Assembly (NCBI GenBank): GCA_001630475.1
Contig: KV419402.1
Location: 823,691-887,690, forward strand
Reading direction: 5' to 3'
Origin: Sistotremastrum niveocremeum HHB9708
Lineage: Eukaryota; Basidiomycota; Agaricomycetes; Sistotremastrales; Sistotremastraceae
Length of the DNA: 64,000 nucleotides
Part shown: piece by piece, positions 46,853-59,500 of the stretch
Layout of the letters: every line of letters starts with the position of its first letter
Numbering within the stretch: the stretch's first letter is position 1
Program-made: the position numbers and the translations under genes
The notes under the pieces: model-generated
The model's database searches: none
Seen by the model: only the letters and a program-made list of their open reading frames with translations
Told to the model about the DNA's origin: nothing

Positions 46853-49234
46853 TTACATTAGTGATTGGGCAAGTTGTCCCATCTGTGAGGCCAGGTGAGG
46901 GTAATTTTTCATGAACTCCATTTGCGCCGCCGAGGCCTGCAGGAAGAGATCATCAGATCGCGCGTCGTAGGATAAAAGGATCACAACATACGTATTTGTA
47001 AGTCAAAGCGTTGACGAGTTCGGGCTCGGTACGAGCGAGTTCACAATGACGATCAAACATCTTGACGGCTTCGTCAATGTGTCCCTGTTGAAGACTCAGC
47101 TGGGCGATGGTCGCGACAGCAGCTTCACATTCAGGATCAATTTGTAATGCCTCACGGCACAATTGTACGGCAGCGGTTATGTCTTGCTTCTCTTGGAAGA
47201 TCGCGAGACTTTTGTTGACCAGCGGCAGGACATTGATTGCCTTTTTCCTGAGCAATATAATGATGAGTACGGCGAGAGGCTAATGAAAGATCACATACTT
47301 GGTCTTTTCCAATTCAAACGCTCGGTCGAACTTTTCGATGGCTTCCTTGTATCTTTGTTGGTCCAAAAGAAGCTCTCCGCTAGGGAAAGATACGGGTACG
47401 TCAGCGACGCACAATGGATGAGAGGAGCATGACAAACTAATAATTTGCAGGCTCGCTTCTATCAGGGAAAGCCTTCAGGGCACGTCTGAAGGTAGCCATG
47501 CTGTTGGCTATGTTGTCCGATTTGTACTGTGCAACTGCAAGCTGAATGTGGCTGAAAACGAAGCGCTCATCAAGAGAGGTTGACTTGATATAGTCTTCCG
47601 CGGCCTTGGAGAATTCATTCATGATGAAGTACACTGATGATGTCATGTTTAGACACTGCAAGAACGGAGAGCAATGAAAAGACTGCAACCTTGACCACGA
47701 TGATAATAGATATCAGGATCATCCTTGTTGTACTGGATCGCGGAGTCGAAAGCCGCGAAGGCAGCAACAGCGTCGCCCTGCTCCATATGTACACTGGCAA
47801 TCTTCACCCAACTCTGCGTGAAGGAGGGAACTAATTTGGTAGCCTTCTCCAAGTCTTCTTTGGCGCCTTGAGAGTCACCGGCGAGGAAACTACAATAGAG
47901 GGAATGGTTATATAAGCGTCAAAAATTGAGTATCGTGCACATACCGGAAGGTTCCCCGCAGATTGTAAGCCTCTGCTTTGCCTTGAGCCCAACTAGGCTC
48001 GTGTCCGTCTAGTGCCTCGTTAATTAAGCTATGGGAGTGGGTGTAGTCGCCAGCTTCCAGAGCTTGAAGAGAAAGGAGAAGTTGATTATCAGCAGTGGAG
48101 GCGGCGTCAGGGAGGACGGGTAATGGTCTCGCGCGGAAGGCTGCAAAGTAAGCGGCGACGAAGCTGTTCGCAGGCAGCCTAGGTTCACGCGCCTATCCAG
48201 AGGTCAATTTGGTTCAACAAGCCGGATACGCCAAGGACGCGACTGACCTGCAAAATGGTGGCAGCGTCCACTGTGGCCATCTTTTTCAACACTCTCTCCA
48301 CCGCCTGCGCCGCGGTGGCATTTTGGAATTTATCAAGGATAGTAGCGGCGGTGAAATCTACCAATGGGAAATGAATGTTAGGAAGGACGGATGTGTTCCT
48401 GCGCATACATACCTCGCAACGATTCCTTGTATTTTTCCAACGCTTCCAACGCCGTCGCTCGCCGATTCAACGCTTTCACGTACGTAGAGTCAAGTTTCAG
48501 GGCTGCATCGCAATCTTCGACGACTTTGTGGTGCAGAGGAGGAGACATGTTGATGTAACCTATGGTGACCTATGAGCACAAACACCATTTCAGATGAGCT
48601 TAATACTCACATGCTGCTCTGTTGGAGAAAAACACTGGCTCAGGTCGAGGTGTCACGGCGATTGCTCTTGTGTAGAGTTCGGCGGCCACTGCAAACTTCT
48701 TTTGTTGATAGGCAGTATTCCCTTTAGCTTTCAAGGTAGCAGCACGAGCCGCGCGATCCTAACATCGAGATTAGCAAGCACGGCGGCTTCCAGAGCTTGT
48801 GTCGTTCACCTCCAAGGACATCCCCAATATCTCTTCGTGGGTCAACTTCACATCGTCTGAGATGTGGTTTCATATGTGGTCATGTGAAGTGAATAGACGT
48901 CTCGCGTACCGATGTCGGCATCGTCGACCACACTCGCAGCCTTTCTCTCCTCCAAAATGGGGCCATCGGCGTCCTTAGCGGCTTTCTTCTTTTTACTCTT
49001 GTTCTTCTTCTTGTCTTTTGGTTTTCTGGTACCCTTCTCTGATACGTCCTCAGCATCCTCGTCCGACCCTCTCAGGCTCCGATTCGTCTGAGTGTAGTAA
49101 TAGTAAGCTCCTCCTCCAACGACGGCGGCAGTGACGCCAGCACCAATGAGAATGGCTTTCTTGTTCTCTGAGACGAGCTCAGAAAGCCTCGAGAAGACTG
49201 TGTCAGAGCTCGACTCTGTTGTGGATGCCGCCAT
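46853..49234 (-). CDS. TOM70: Mitochondrial import receptor TOM70
   Basis: Eight or so exons on the - strand, TAA at 46853-46855, about 600 residues. The N-terminus has a membrane anchor at about residues 22-48 ([20 protein letters not shown]) followed by a Lys-rich linker ([14 protein letters not shown]). The rest is a series of TPR repeats, including a clamp-type set near the start ([10 protein letters not shown]-like) and repeats such as [20 protein letters not shown] and [18 protein letters not shown]. Tom70 sits in the outer membrane and receives carrier precursors from Hsp70/Hsp90. The chosen ATG at 49234 puts the anchor at the usual place; an in-frame ATG at 49291 would add 19 residues. 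Confidence 0.92.
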
Positions 49235-49441
49235 GGAGAGACGTTTTGCGGCTGGAGAATTATTGCGTGGGAAAGTAAGTGGTGAGGTCATGCGTTAGGA
49301 TTATCCCAGGATGATTACAGCATGAGTAGACATGATTTTGGTGTGATCACTAGCTGATCACTTCCTGCGTTCTACAAACTACAAGACAAGTGTCCTCACT
49401 CGACGACCTCGTCTCAAGAATTGACGTCGGAGTATCTTAGC

Positions 49442-51266
49442 TCAAAGCTCCTTTCTGCTTTTCGCATGAGAGTCAGTTTCGAATCCTTTCAACGCCTTCA
49501 ACCTCTCCATCAGGGTAGGATGGGAATTGTGATATGCAGAATATCTGTCTGGCATTAGCACGACACTTGCATGCATAAGAGGAGATAGTACTCACAGCCA
49601 GTCAACCCAAACCGTGGATAAGTTCTTGATATGGAGAGTCTTCAACGCTCTTCCCAGTCGCTCTCCCATGTCATCTTTCTCGTCGAAACCTTTACTCTTC
49701 AATCTCGAGGGCAGTTGAGCTGCAAATTCATCGGCTTGCCACTCATAATATCTCGAGATAGCGTTCATTCCGAAACTTATGACTGCTTCAGCCGGGGTCA
49801 ATAATAGCTGACGTGGTATGGCGTTCAATATAGGTTTTTAAGGCGGCAATAGGAGGAATAGTTACCTGGAACAAGAAGAATGAGAGTTGCATGGGTGGAT
49901 TTTGCGCGACGCTGTCAGGGAAGTCGAAAGCCTTGAGCAAAGGAGGTGCGTGGAGGAATACACTCGATGCGGTTAGAATGGCGAAGATGTGAAGTTGCGA
50001 GACAAGCATGAGCTTCATCGGGTGATTATAATACCAATGTCCAAGTTCGTGAGCTGGAAAAAGATCAAAGATCAACAGATTATACTGGGCTCACAACCAG
50101 GCAAACGCACCAACGACTGCTTCCACTTCGTCAGGTTTGCTTTGCTCAATCAGAGTATCGTAGATGACAATGTGTTTACTCTGTAACTCGGAATTAGCAC
50201 AAAGTTTTGCCAGCGTTGCGTGATTCTATGACGCACCCAAGGGAGACCATACATATAAGCGTTCGAATGCGAGCTGCGTTTACTTCCATCAATCTCGTAG
50301 AGCTTTTTGAGGGGATAGTTGAGTCCAGATGCGAGTTTCTCGATACGAGAACGCAGTTCGCCCTCGGCTAAAGGCGAGAGCTTGTTAAAGAGCGGTTGTA
50401 TAAGGACCGGATAGATTATTTGCATCACAACGATGAAGGCAACCCTAGGCACGCGACATTGAGATGCATATACTTTGCCTCATGCATAAAATACTCACAA
50501 GAAAGACATGACGGCAGGTACGAAAGAGTCTCCAGCCCATCGAAGCAGTTTCGTGAATGCTGCCAAGAAAGGTACACCGATCGCGATTTGGACGAAGAAA
50601 CCTTTGATCAAGTCGGTGACGAAAACAGTGGGCGTGGTCTTGTTGAAGCCATGAGCAGCTTCGAGCCAAAATGTATGGTAGACAGAAACAGGAAGATCCG
50701 TGATGATGCCGAAAACCATTTGAATCCCACAAGTGATTAGTGTTTGCCAGATCTAGCGCCGTGTGAGGCCATGGTAGCATGCGGGCAAGAGAAATTACAT
50801 ACTTCATGCGAAGTTCCGGGTGCATAATATTGCACGACCGAATCAGCCACACCCCAGGACCATGCCCACATTCCGTAGTAAAGGATGCCAGTGTCAAGGA
50901 CTCTGCTGTACAGTCCTGACCAGAACCCAAATTTGGCCTTGGCTCTGCCATAGGCCTGTGACTTTTCGAAAGTTTCTTGGTCTAACGAGTCCGCTAATAT
51001 CTGGGGAACTTCTTTCTTGCTCAAGTGGGGATATTGCCGCCATCTGTACACGATCATGTTGTCAGTTCACGTCCAATGCAGGCTTGTGATGGGCAAGAAG
51101 TATCGTGTGCGTACTGCAGGTATGATTCGAATCCCCAAATAGCCCAGGAGGCCCCTACTACGTAGAGTTTGTAGTTGACTGGAGTAGTGGCTACCCAAGA
51201 AAACCGTTGACGCAGGTATTGCACCTGGGTTTGGAAAAATGTCAGAGGTAGACGAACTACCTCCAT
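49442..51266 (-). CDS. STE24: CAAX prenyl protease 1, zinc metalloprotease
   Basis: Ten or so exons on the - strand, ATG at 51266, TGA at 49442-49444, about 460 residues. The zinc motif HELGHWYYNHP is formed across an intron, and the second zinc ligand lies in YYEWQADEFAAQL. Several hydrophobic segments (IYPVLIQPLF; HIFAILTASSVFLHAPP; CGIQMVFGIITDLPVSVYHT) match the seven-helix barrel of the family. The C-terminus is basic (SHAKSRKEL) but not a clear KKXX. It removes the last three residues of farnesylated proteins such as mating factors in the ER and clears clogged translocons. It is divergent from ATG22. Confidence 0.95.
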
Positions 51267-51334
51267 GATGGACGTGGAAGGAGAGGTTGCGGATTTAGCC
51301 CGCTGAATCCCGTATTCATGTTCTGTGATCCCTC
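51267..51334. promoter_or_regulatory. Very short divergent promoter between STE24 and ATG22
   Basis: Only 68 bases separate the two start codons, so leaders and core promoters must overlap. No TATA box is visible. Shared control is likely but not shown. Confidence 0.6.
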
Positions 51335-53183
51335 ATGTCAGATGAGAATGCCATCATAGCGAGGGCTTACAAGAAACAGCTCCGTGGTTGGCTAAGCTAT
51401 GCCTTTGCAAGGTGTGTCTGCTATCTGGTTCTGAGACTGTATAACTCGAAGTTAATCGATGATTCCAGCGAGGTCTTCGCAGTTGTCTCCTTGACACTGT
51501 TTCTTCCGATTTGCCTGGAGCAATTCGCAAGAGACAACGGATACCTCCTTCCGGACAAGACTGAGAGATGTAGTGTCCAGCAGCAGAATGCAGGAATCCC
51601 TGGAGAAGAACATCGTTGTGTTACCAAGGTTGCTTGGTTTTGGGTCGACACCGCGAGCTTCACGTACGCGTAATGGCTTCATACTTTGCCCACTGACCAA
51701 CATGATGTAGGCTCTATGTGTACTCAATTTCCGTTGCGTTGCAAGCCTTGACCGTCATATCCACTGGCGGAATAGCAGACCACCGTAAGCCCCACAGTCC
51801 CTATCACCGCGTTTATTCACTGATTTTTCTCGTCCCTAGCCCCTCATCGTAAATCCCTTCTATTCACGTTTGCCGCTATGGGATCCATTGCCTCGATGCT
51901 CTTCCTCGTTCTCCCTTCCTCATCACCAGTCTGGTATCTTGCCGCTGTCCTCGCGGCAATAGCTAACGTTAGCTTCGGAGCAAGCATTGTCGCAATGAAT
52001 GCCTACCTTCCCGGCCTTGCAAGAGAATCTTTCGAAGTCGTCGAGGCTCGACGAGCCATGCTTGCTGAAATGGATTCATCAGCCAATCCTCGACCATCTG
52101 GATCCAATTCCGATGATACGGAAGACGACGCCGCACCGCTACTTGCGGGCGAACATCCAAATCCCGAATCACCCACTTCTGCACGAGGCGCATACGATAC
52201 TGCACTCTCACTCGCTACTTCACGTTTATCATCTCTAGGCGTTGCATTAGGATATTCCGCCGGGATCCTGCTACTCCTCCTTACCCTTGTTCCCGTAACT
52301 CTTCTCAAAGGCACCACTTTCTCACTTCGACTCGCCATCGGCGCCAGCGGTATATGGTGGGCACTTTTCTCCTTGCCGGCATTCTTATGGCTTCCGAGTG
52401 GACATACCGAATCCACTGGACAAAAATGGAGTTTCATGAAGGAAGTTGGAGCTGCGTGGGTCAAATTGGGGACAATGCTTCGGTGGCGCGAAATCAAGAA
52501 ATTGAAGAACACGTTCATCTATCTTGCGGCTTGGTTCCTTCTAAGTGATGGCTTCACCACGATTACATCCACCGCCATACTGTTCGCGAAGACAACACTC
52601 TTCATGCCAGCCTCATCTCTGATTCTCATCGGTGTCCTGACACCCAGTGCCGGAATACTCGGCTCTTTCACTGCTCCCATAATCCAGCGACGACTCAAAG
52701 TATCGAATCTTACAGTCGTCGTCACCCTCGTCATCCTCGCGTCTTTACTCCCCATTTATGGCTGCCTTGGGTTCATCCCAGCATTCCGTGATGGCAACGT
52801 CAAATTTGGAGGATTGACAACTCCGGGGGAAATGTTTGTTCTTGCGGTTTACTTTGGTGGTCTGTATGGTGCTTTCCAGGGTTATGCTCGAGCATTTTAT
52901 GCAGAGCTTGTTCCACCAGGAGAAGAAGCGAGATGGTTCGCGCTGTTCTCCATCACAGATAAAGTGCGTCCATCATTCTCAGCCTTGATTCGAACGCTTA
53001 GCATTCGTGCAGTCGAGCTCTTTCTTAGGTCCCTTAATTGTTGGTTTAATTGCGGACGCCACAGGAAACATTCGATACGCGTTTTTCTTCTTAGTTGGGA
53101 TGATATGGGCCGCCGTTCCGATCCTGTTACTAGTGAACGTGCCTCAGGGGAAGCTAGATGCAAAAGCTTATTCGGAAACCTAG
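51335..53183 (+). CDS. ATG22: Autophagy-related protein 22, vacuolar amino-acid effluxer
   Basis: Five exons, ATG at 51335, TAG at 53181-53183, about 560 residues. It is an MFS-type protein with about 12 hydrophobic helices. Family marks include the start [14 protein letters not shown], the [18 protein letters not shown] helix and, near the end, [19 protein letters not shown] and [21 protein letters not shown] long acidic cytosolic loop ([20 protein letters not shown]) splits the first half. Atg22 returns amino acids from the vacuole to the cytosol after autophagy. The last exon is joined by an intron at about 52964-53010; reading on without it would give a different tail. Confidence 0.94.
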
Positions 53184-53392
53184 TATATATTGACATTCTA
53201 CACTCAATCTGTTTGAGCTTGTGAGGCACATGAGACTCGTCAAAGAAGAACTAATCGTCCGGCTGTTACTCGGTGCGTCGAGACGAAACACAAACGGTCA
53301 ATCCAACTATACAAGTTGCGATTGCAAGCCAATACGACAGACCGTTGAATTGGCTCAGCGCATTGCAGAAAGATAGTTAGAATGACAAAAGC
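53184..53392. other. Downstream of ATG22 and U6, no gene seen
   Basis: Short convergent spacer between ATG22 and the U6 gene terminator. No clear downstream B-box for U6 is seen. Confidence 0.4.
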
Positions 53393-53514
53393 AAAATAAA
53401 TATTGAGAGCCGAAGCTCTTCCACTCTGATTAAGCGTGTCATCCTTGTGCAGGGGCCATGCTAATCTTCTCTGTATCGTTCCAAGTATTATGTAAGCAAC
53501 CCCGAAGGGTGCAC
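53393..53514 (-). ncRNA. U6: U6 spliceosomal snRNA gene
   Basis: On the - strand, the invariant U6 core is present without change: GGAACGATACAGAGA, including the ACAGAGA box that pairs with 5' splice sites, and the AGC catalytic triad in GATTAGCATGGCCCCTG, then AAGGATGACACGC. The 5' end (GTGCACCCTTCGGGGTTGC) folds as the usual capped stem with a TTCG loop. The RNA would run from about 53514 to a T-run at 53393-53396, 120 bases or so. Before the T-run is a second hairpin, AGAGC-TTCG-GCTCT (53405-53418), unusual for the U6 tail. No intron interrupts the core. An A/T-rich element 35-40 bases upstream may be the TATA. Confidence 0.95.
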
Positions 53515-54628
53515 TATATGTAGTGGACTGCAGTGGTCGTGAGAACTTAAAATTTGATTGTGAAAGGACGCGGGTGGCTGCCGCACCAGATCAAGCATTC
53601 GCCTTTTGCGCACTCACCGCCTCCAAGCCAATTGCAAGCTTCAAGCTATTACTTCATCGTAGCGCACTAAATTTTCCTGCTCGCTCTCGACGTCTTGACT
53701 CTAATAGAGTCCCGCACATAGCTCAACGCAATCTCCATGCAAAGCCATTTGCAACGTCGTTCCGACTGCTCTCAAATATTGAAGGCGGGCTGACGACGTA
53801 CGTCCTTGCTCTGGCGATATGTATACGAACTTTTCCTGACATGAAGTGCACCCAAGGTACCCATTAATGCATTCCAACAAGGTAAAAAGTCCGGTGGTGC
53901 AAGCGTTATATGCTGCTCCTTCAAATTTACAGAGAGCAGTACTAGTTGCATCCATGCACGCATATTATGAATCATTCCGACCCCGACTCCCGAGGCACAT
54001 CAGAATTGACATGTAAAGACAGCGCTGGCGCTCAGAACCCATTTTTGCCAGTGAAGGCGATCTGAAAGGTGTCTTCCTAAATTTCTGGACTCCAGGCTTG
54101 TTGTGCTCTGTTGGGAATCAAACGGTAAACTGAAGTTTGTTATATAGTTTAGAATATATTCATTTCCGCCCTACAAGATACTACTATAAATGTAAAGGAG
54201 AAGAAAGGAGTCAGACTTGCGCTGCTCTCGTTGGCAAGAGAACAAAAAGTTTTCAAAGAAAACCCAGTCCAACCACCGAACGTCCTCGAAGAAAGTCTTG
54301 CGACTTTCTGTAGTTCTCGGTTATACGAGGCTAGCGCGAGTTGTCATCGAACTCCTTTAAAGGATGCGGCATGAGTAAACATGCGAGATACCGAGTTAGT
54401 TTCTATAGAATAGATCCTAGCTGAGTATGTTCTAAGGAAAAGAGTTACGCTGAGCGGAGTCTTATATACTCTCTGGTAGCTGTTTAGGGCAGGTTCCAGG
54501 CGCACGGGCCATGTGAAATCATATGCGAACGTTTCTTACCAGATATTCCTAGTCGACGTCATGCATTTGAGCTCGTGCCTTGCGCTACTAGGCACCTTTC
54601 TAGCGTTGTCTTTTTCCATTGCTGAAAG
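53515..54628. other. Intergenic region, no supported gene
   Basis: About 1.1 kb upstream of U6 and of the NTF2-fold gene. Open frames at 53523-53867 (+) and 53701-53975 (-) overlap and have no recognisable product. Confidence 0.35.
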
Positions 54629-55464
54629 ATGGAAGATCCTGAGAAAGAGATTGCGAATGTCGTAAAACTTATCACCACAGCGGTCACACCAGATATACAA
54701 AGGGACGCCATTCAACGGCAAGTCTTGCTGCTGAGAGGACCATGGTTCTCGTTCGCTGAGGGCTTCTTAGATTCTTCAGTCAGAAATTCTCTGCCCTTTG
54801 GAGCTTTAGAGACTCAGAGACTTGTAGCGCGTGACGCTGGGTTCACTCATCCACTTTGTATCGTCCCTCGGGGAGTAGGGTCAAGAGACTCAGTGCTCGG
54901 GATATATCAGTGAGTTACCATTCCGTCATTCTGGGTCATAGACTAAAACATATAGATGGTACCGATGCATGTCGCCGGAGCTGGGCCTTGAGGTTGATGA
55001 CTTTGGTTCGTTGTGTAGTCCTAGCATCACCCTACATATGACTCTGACTCCCGCCGCATATAGTCTATGATAAGGACAAGCTGAAGGTGTTCTTGAACAT
55101 CACCCAAACCTTCCATATCTTCCTTAGCCCATTCAAGCCTGCTTCATGCCGGTATGCCCTGCGATTCCATCCCTGAGTTGCCCTTACAAACATTTTATCT
55201 TATTTAGGCTAGTCGTACAGCTGACTCTGGAACAACTCGATGGCCGCTATTTCATCGCTCACCAGAACGATTTTTACAATCCTCAGGCGAGTACGCCTTA
55301 GTGTCCCGACTCAAGAAGCTAACATATAGCAGGACTTCATCAATCTGATCATCCCGCCTCTTTCCATCTTCATCTTTATCGCGCTTCGGTTTGGAGCTAT
55401 TGCAAGCAATATCAATGCACTGTTATTCCAAGTACTCGGACTATGGCGGCCTAAATACAAATGA
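54629..55464 (+). CDS. SigF-like NTF2-fold protein
   Basis: Five exons (54629-54909, 54956-55005, 55064-55151, 55208-55286, 55333-55464) sum to 630 bases, 209 residues. The start MEDPEKEIANVVKLIT, the core WYRCMSPELGLEVDDF, then VFLNITQTFHIFLSPFKPA, then RYFIAHQNDFYNPQDFINLI match a fungal family named SigF-like NTF2-like. The C-terminus is hydrophobic and ends in a basic KYK. Role unknown; the fold may bind small lipophilic ligands. The last intron has a GC donor (CAG|GCGAGT). Residues 31-62 have no counterpart in the relatives I recall, so exon 1 may hide another intron (for example 54724-54812). Confidence 0.7.
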
Positions 55465-56518
55465 CCTCGCTTCAATAATCTACCTTTCCGTTGCTTCTTG
55501 ACGTCGGCCCGAGTCGTTTGTTCGGTGTTTGAGGACGATCCCGACAAAGTCTATTCACAGTGCGAATCATTTCTTTACTTGGATCTGGATTCCAAACAAT
55601 ATGACTCAGATCTGATTATCGCCACTGCCCTGATCGCTGCCGAGGGTTCGGTGGACTATCTGACGTGTCCGCTAGTATCACATCGATAGACCGAGAGTAA
55701 GACTCTTGGCTTCTGCGGCACCCTGTCTCTCCACCTTCTCATCCGAGCGGAGCTTCCATTGAATTCGATCAACATGTGTTGCGAGTTCTGACTTTGACGC
55801 CTCTTGATAATACCGATTTTCGCCGGAGACTCTCAAGAGCCTTGAACTCGGTGCCATCTTATATTCATTGAGGCTCAAACCGTCATTTGTGCAGAAAATA
55901 TCATCGGAGGTGTGGCAACAGCTTACCCGATGCCAGCATTCAGGGCAAGCCTTCAAGGGCAAAACACGCAACTGCAAAAACAATTTCCACGTGAGTCTTG
56001 CCGACCGCCGCAACTTCTCGGTGCAAGTCGCAGCGATTTCCGACCGCCTAGATTTGTCAAGATATCAGTGATTAATGTTACGCTGGCAAAATCGGGGAGT
56101 GTCTCCGAATGAATTCTTAAGACAGAGATCAAGTTCTTTAAATTTGTTCTTGAACGGACGTTTTGGAACTGTGTGAGTCGTTTCAGAAGTTGGCGGCAAT
56201 CGAAGTGCAAATTAGACTTGGCTCAACTCTGCGGACCTCCGAACTCATCGAGGAGCGCGATATTTAATAATTTCTGTGAGGAAAATTAAAATTAAAATAT
56301 GACTGTATCTTTTCTGAAAGACATCCGTCTTCACATATAGCGAGTGCAGGGTCATTGAGCATGACGGTGGAGGAGTTGACCTTAGCCATATTACGGAAAT
56401 CTCCGACTCCAACTACGCGCGACCATGTTCGCGGAGGTACCGTCAGCTTCCCTCAACTACCCCATTTTGTAACTTTGTACACCATACGCTTTCTTTATAC
56501 ACTTATGCACTAGTCATA
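55465..56518. other. Intergenic region, no supported gene
   Basis: About 1 kb. Overlapping open frames on both strands near 55500-56210 have no recognisable product and no clean splice pattern. AT-rich near 56260-56330. Confidence 0.35.
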
Positions 56519-59500
56519 ATGGCCTCTAGCTCGCGTAAGCCATTGCCTCCTATTCCTAAACCGATTCCGCCGCCACCATCATCGCCAGCCGCGGAGACAA
56601 TGTACAAGTTATCGACGGACAACCGCAAACATTTACAGAGGATAATCCAGTGGAGTACGGAGGAGGATGGGCTGGATGGTAGCTGGAGAGAAGCTGTTGA
56701 GGTGGCACTGGATGAGCTTGGAGGTGCGATTGTCAGAGGGGGTTGGTTGACGGGGATCAAGGTCTGCAGGCAGAAGGTGGCAGCTCAACGACGCGCTGCA
56801 GCCAAAGTGAGGAGGTCAGAGGAGAGAAATGCTGCGGACAAAGCGCGAGCTCAGAAGCCACTGCGGACGATTGAAGAAAGAGCAAAGAATGGACACAAAC
56901 AAGTGAGTCATTATATTTTCCTGATTTATTGTCTGATTTATTGCGTAGCCTGAGGAATGTGTTCACGAAGAATTGACCCCTCCTGTAGACGAAGCGCAGG
57001 CTCTGACGAAACTCAAGAAGGCGGCCACAACGTCATTCCTACCCGCCCCCATCCTAACACCAAAACATCTACTCCTAACTGTCGCCCCACATGTCCCAAT
57101 GCGTCCAACTCATGATTTTGATTTCGAATATACCGCCCCTCCACGAGCTATACATTTAACGACTAATACTTTCTCTTTACCTTCGCACATCGGAGACGAC
57201 AGCCGAGGGACTATTTTATTTGGATTTAATGAATGGCCCAGTGAGTCCTTGTACATCAATATATACTATCGATGGCTTATTATATTTTGAAGCCGTTTAC
57301 GAAATTCATGGCATCCGCGTCGTCGGCGGTACTTTCAAAATTAATGGCGTATCGGCCTCTCTCTATCAGTCTCTCATCAAAATCCTTCGCATCTGTATTT
57401 TTACTCAACTCTCACTCATCCTCGAAGAACATCTTCTCAAAGCTTCTCATATTGAATTATCATACCCCCTCCCTAATCCGAAGCTTGTTCAAGGCTTCAT
57501 CGAATCACCATTCCCTCTCCAACCCGACCGGACCAAGCCCCAAGCCACTCCTGAGCGTAAATCCAAGGCCTCCGGGATATGGGCGTTCCTCAGTAAAAAG
57601 ACCGAAGATTTGGTTAACCGAGCGCCGGACAGCCTACTTTCTCGGACTGTCACGATCGATATCGGATCTATGATTTCCTCGAGGCTCGGTCGATCGTCTT
57701 CGGAGAACGGAGGCGACGGGTCTGGCACTAAATTATTCCCTTTCACCCTTTCAGATCCAGCCTCCAATAGTCACGTCTCCGGAGGACGGGTCATAGATGA
57801 CGGTTCTTCCAATGGACCACCATTCGAAAATGCTCTGAAAAAGATCAATCAGTATCGGGACGCGTTATCCACAACTCCAGGGATCGTGTTCAATTACCCG
57901 AGGCTCATCTTACAATTGGCCGAGAAGGAGAAGCAGGATCCGTCGAGGAGAGTCAATGGAGAAGAGAGGCTTGGCTTAGAGAGCGTTTTAGGATGGGAAG
58001 GGAGAGATCATCGTGCGCGAGGCATGATTGGTTCCAAGGGTTTTGCAACACATCAGGGCCTCACAGTCCTCCACTCTTCGTACATCCCGATCCATCTCAA
58101 ACATCCCGCGCCCGCTCCTCTGCCGGAGGACGAAGAAGAGCAGCCTACCCCCCTACCTTGCATTGCCGATCATCCAATAACATATCGCTATTTCTCGCGA
58201 AGTCTCAAGGAGGACCGCTGCCTCGGAGAGTTCGTTGAAGAGGTCTGCGAAGTCGCCGAAGACTCGTGTTCGGGGAGTGTTGATTGCGAATACAAGAACG
58301 GAGAGCACGAAGAGCGGTGGATCCATAACGGTCTCTGTGTCACCATGAAAACGGGTGCGAGTGACTGGGCAGAGCATGGGATTGGTATGTGGGAGACATG
58401 CACTGTCTGTGGATCAAAAACCGACCCTGGCAAAATGGATGCCCCGACATAGTAAGTTGAATATCATGATGATCCATTTCTTGATATTGATGAGTGCTAG
58501 TCTGATGTCGTTCGGAAAATACCTTGAAATACTCCTCTATTCCTCGCGCATTCGCACTAAGATATGCGAACACTCTGAAACGGACCCGCTATCTATCAGT
58601 CGGCACTTTGCTTTTCTTCATCACGAGTTATCACTCACTATGGCATCGATCGGAGACGTACTAGAGATTCGACTGCCGATTTATCAAGTTAGACGGAGCG
58701 ATAGGACGTCGAGAGAGCAAGGACATCAAAGTAGAAAGAATTCTCAGGACGACAAGGCACCTCAGCCTACGTTAGAGGAAGGCGGCGAACCTCACGAAGT
58801 AGAAGATCGGGACGTTCTCATGACAGAGATGCATCACTGGTGGTCTGACTTTGAGAAATATTTAGAGAAATTAGTGCGTCTTTCCCTAAGATTTATCTGC
58901 ACAGATGGTTGACATTTTTCAGAATCATTATCTCATAGAGGAGGTCGTTCGTAAAGCCCTCCCAGATCCGCCCCGGGCGCCAAGCTGCAGCCCTGCGACA
59001 AGTCCTGAAGTCAGTGATACCGAGGATTCCAAGACCCCGACTATGCGTTCTTCTAAACTTCCTCCACTCCCTCCTAGTCAATCATCTCTCGCGCCTCCGA
59101 GCGCGTCTTCGGTCTCTTCTGATGGATCTGGTACGCCGAGTACGCCGAAAACATATATCAAAGCTACCGACCTCTTCGCGGAGGTTCGACATCAATTCTC
59201 AGACGTTAAACATACTTTGTTCCGAGCTCATCATTCCACCCCTTCGATGCGATTGAACGATCTTAGAAGATGCTTCAAATACGAATCGAACGGAGCCGCC
59301 AAACGATTAAAGGCTTGGCAGACCAAGCATGCTCCCAACTGCAATCTCAAGTTCGAAGGTAGAGAACCAGAGTGGTGGCGGAGCGAGTTCCATGTCATTC
59401 CGAAAAGTCGATTTATTGTCAAGGAAGGGGAATGGGGAAGTATGATTGCATTTACATTGGGGTAGGTGTCTGCTACCCCCGCTATGACACATCTGAATTG

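Noticed and set aside
55498-56210. Possible gene after the NTF2-fold gene
   Set aside because: Open frames on both strands compete, the + frame starts at a TTG, and no set of exons gives a recognisable protein.
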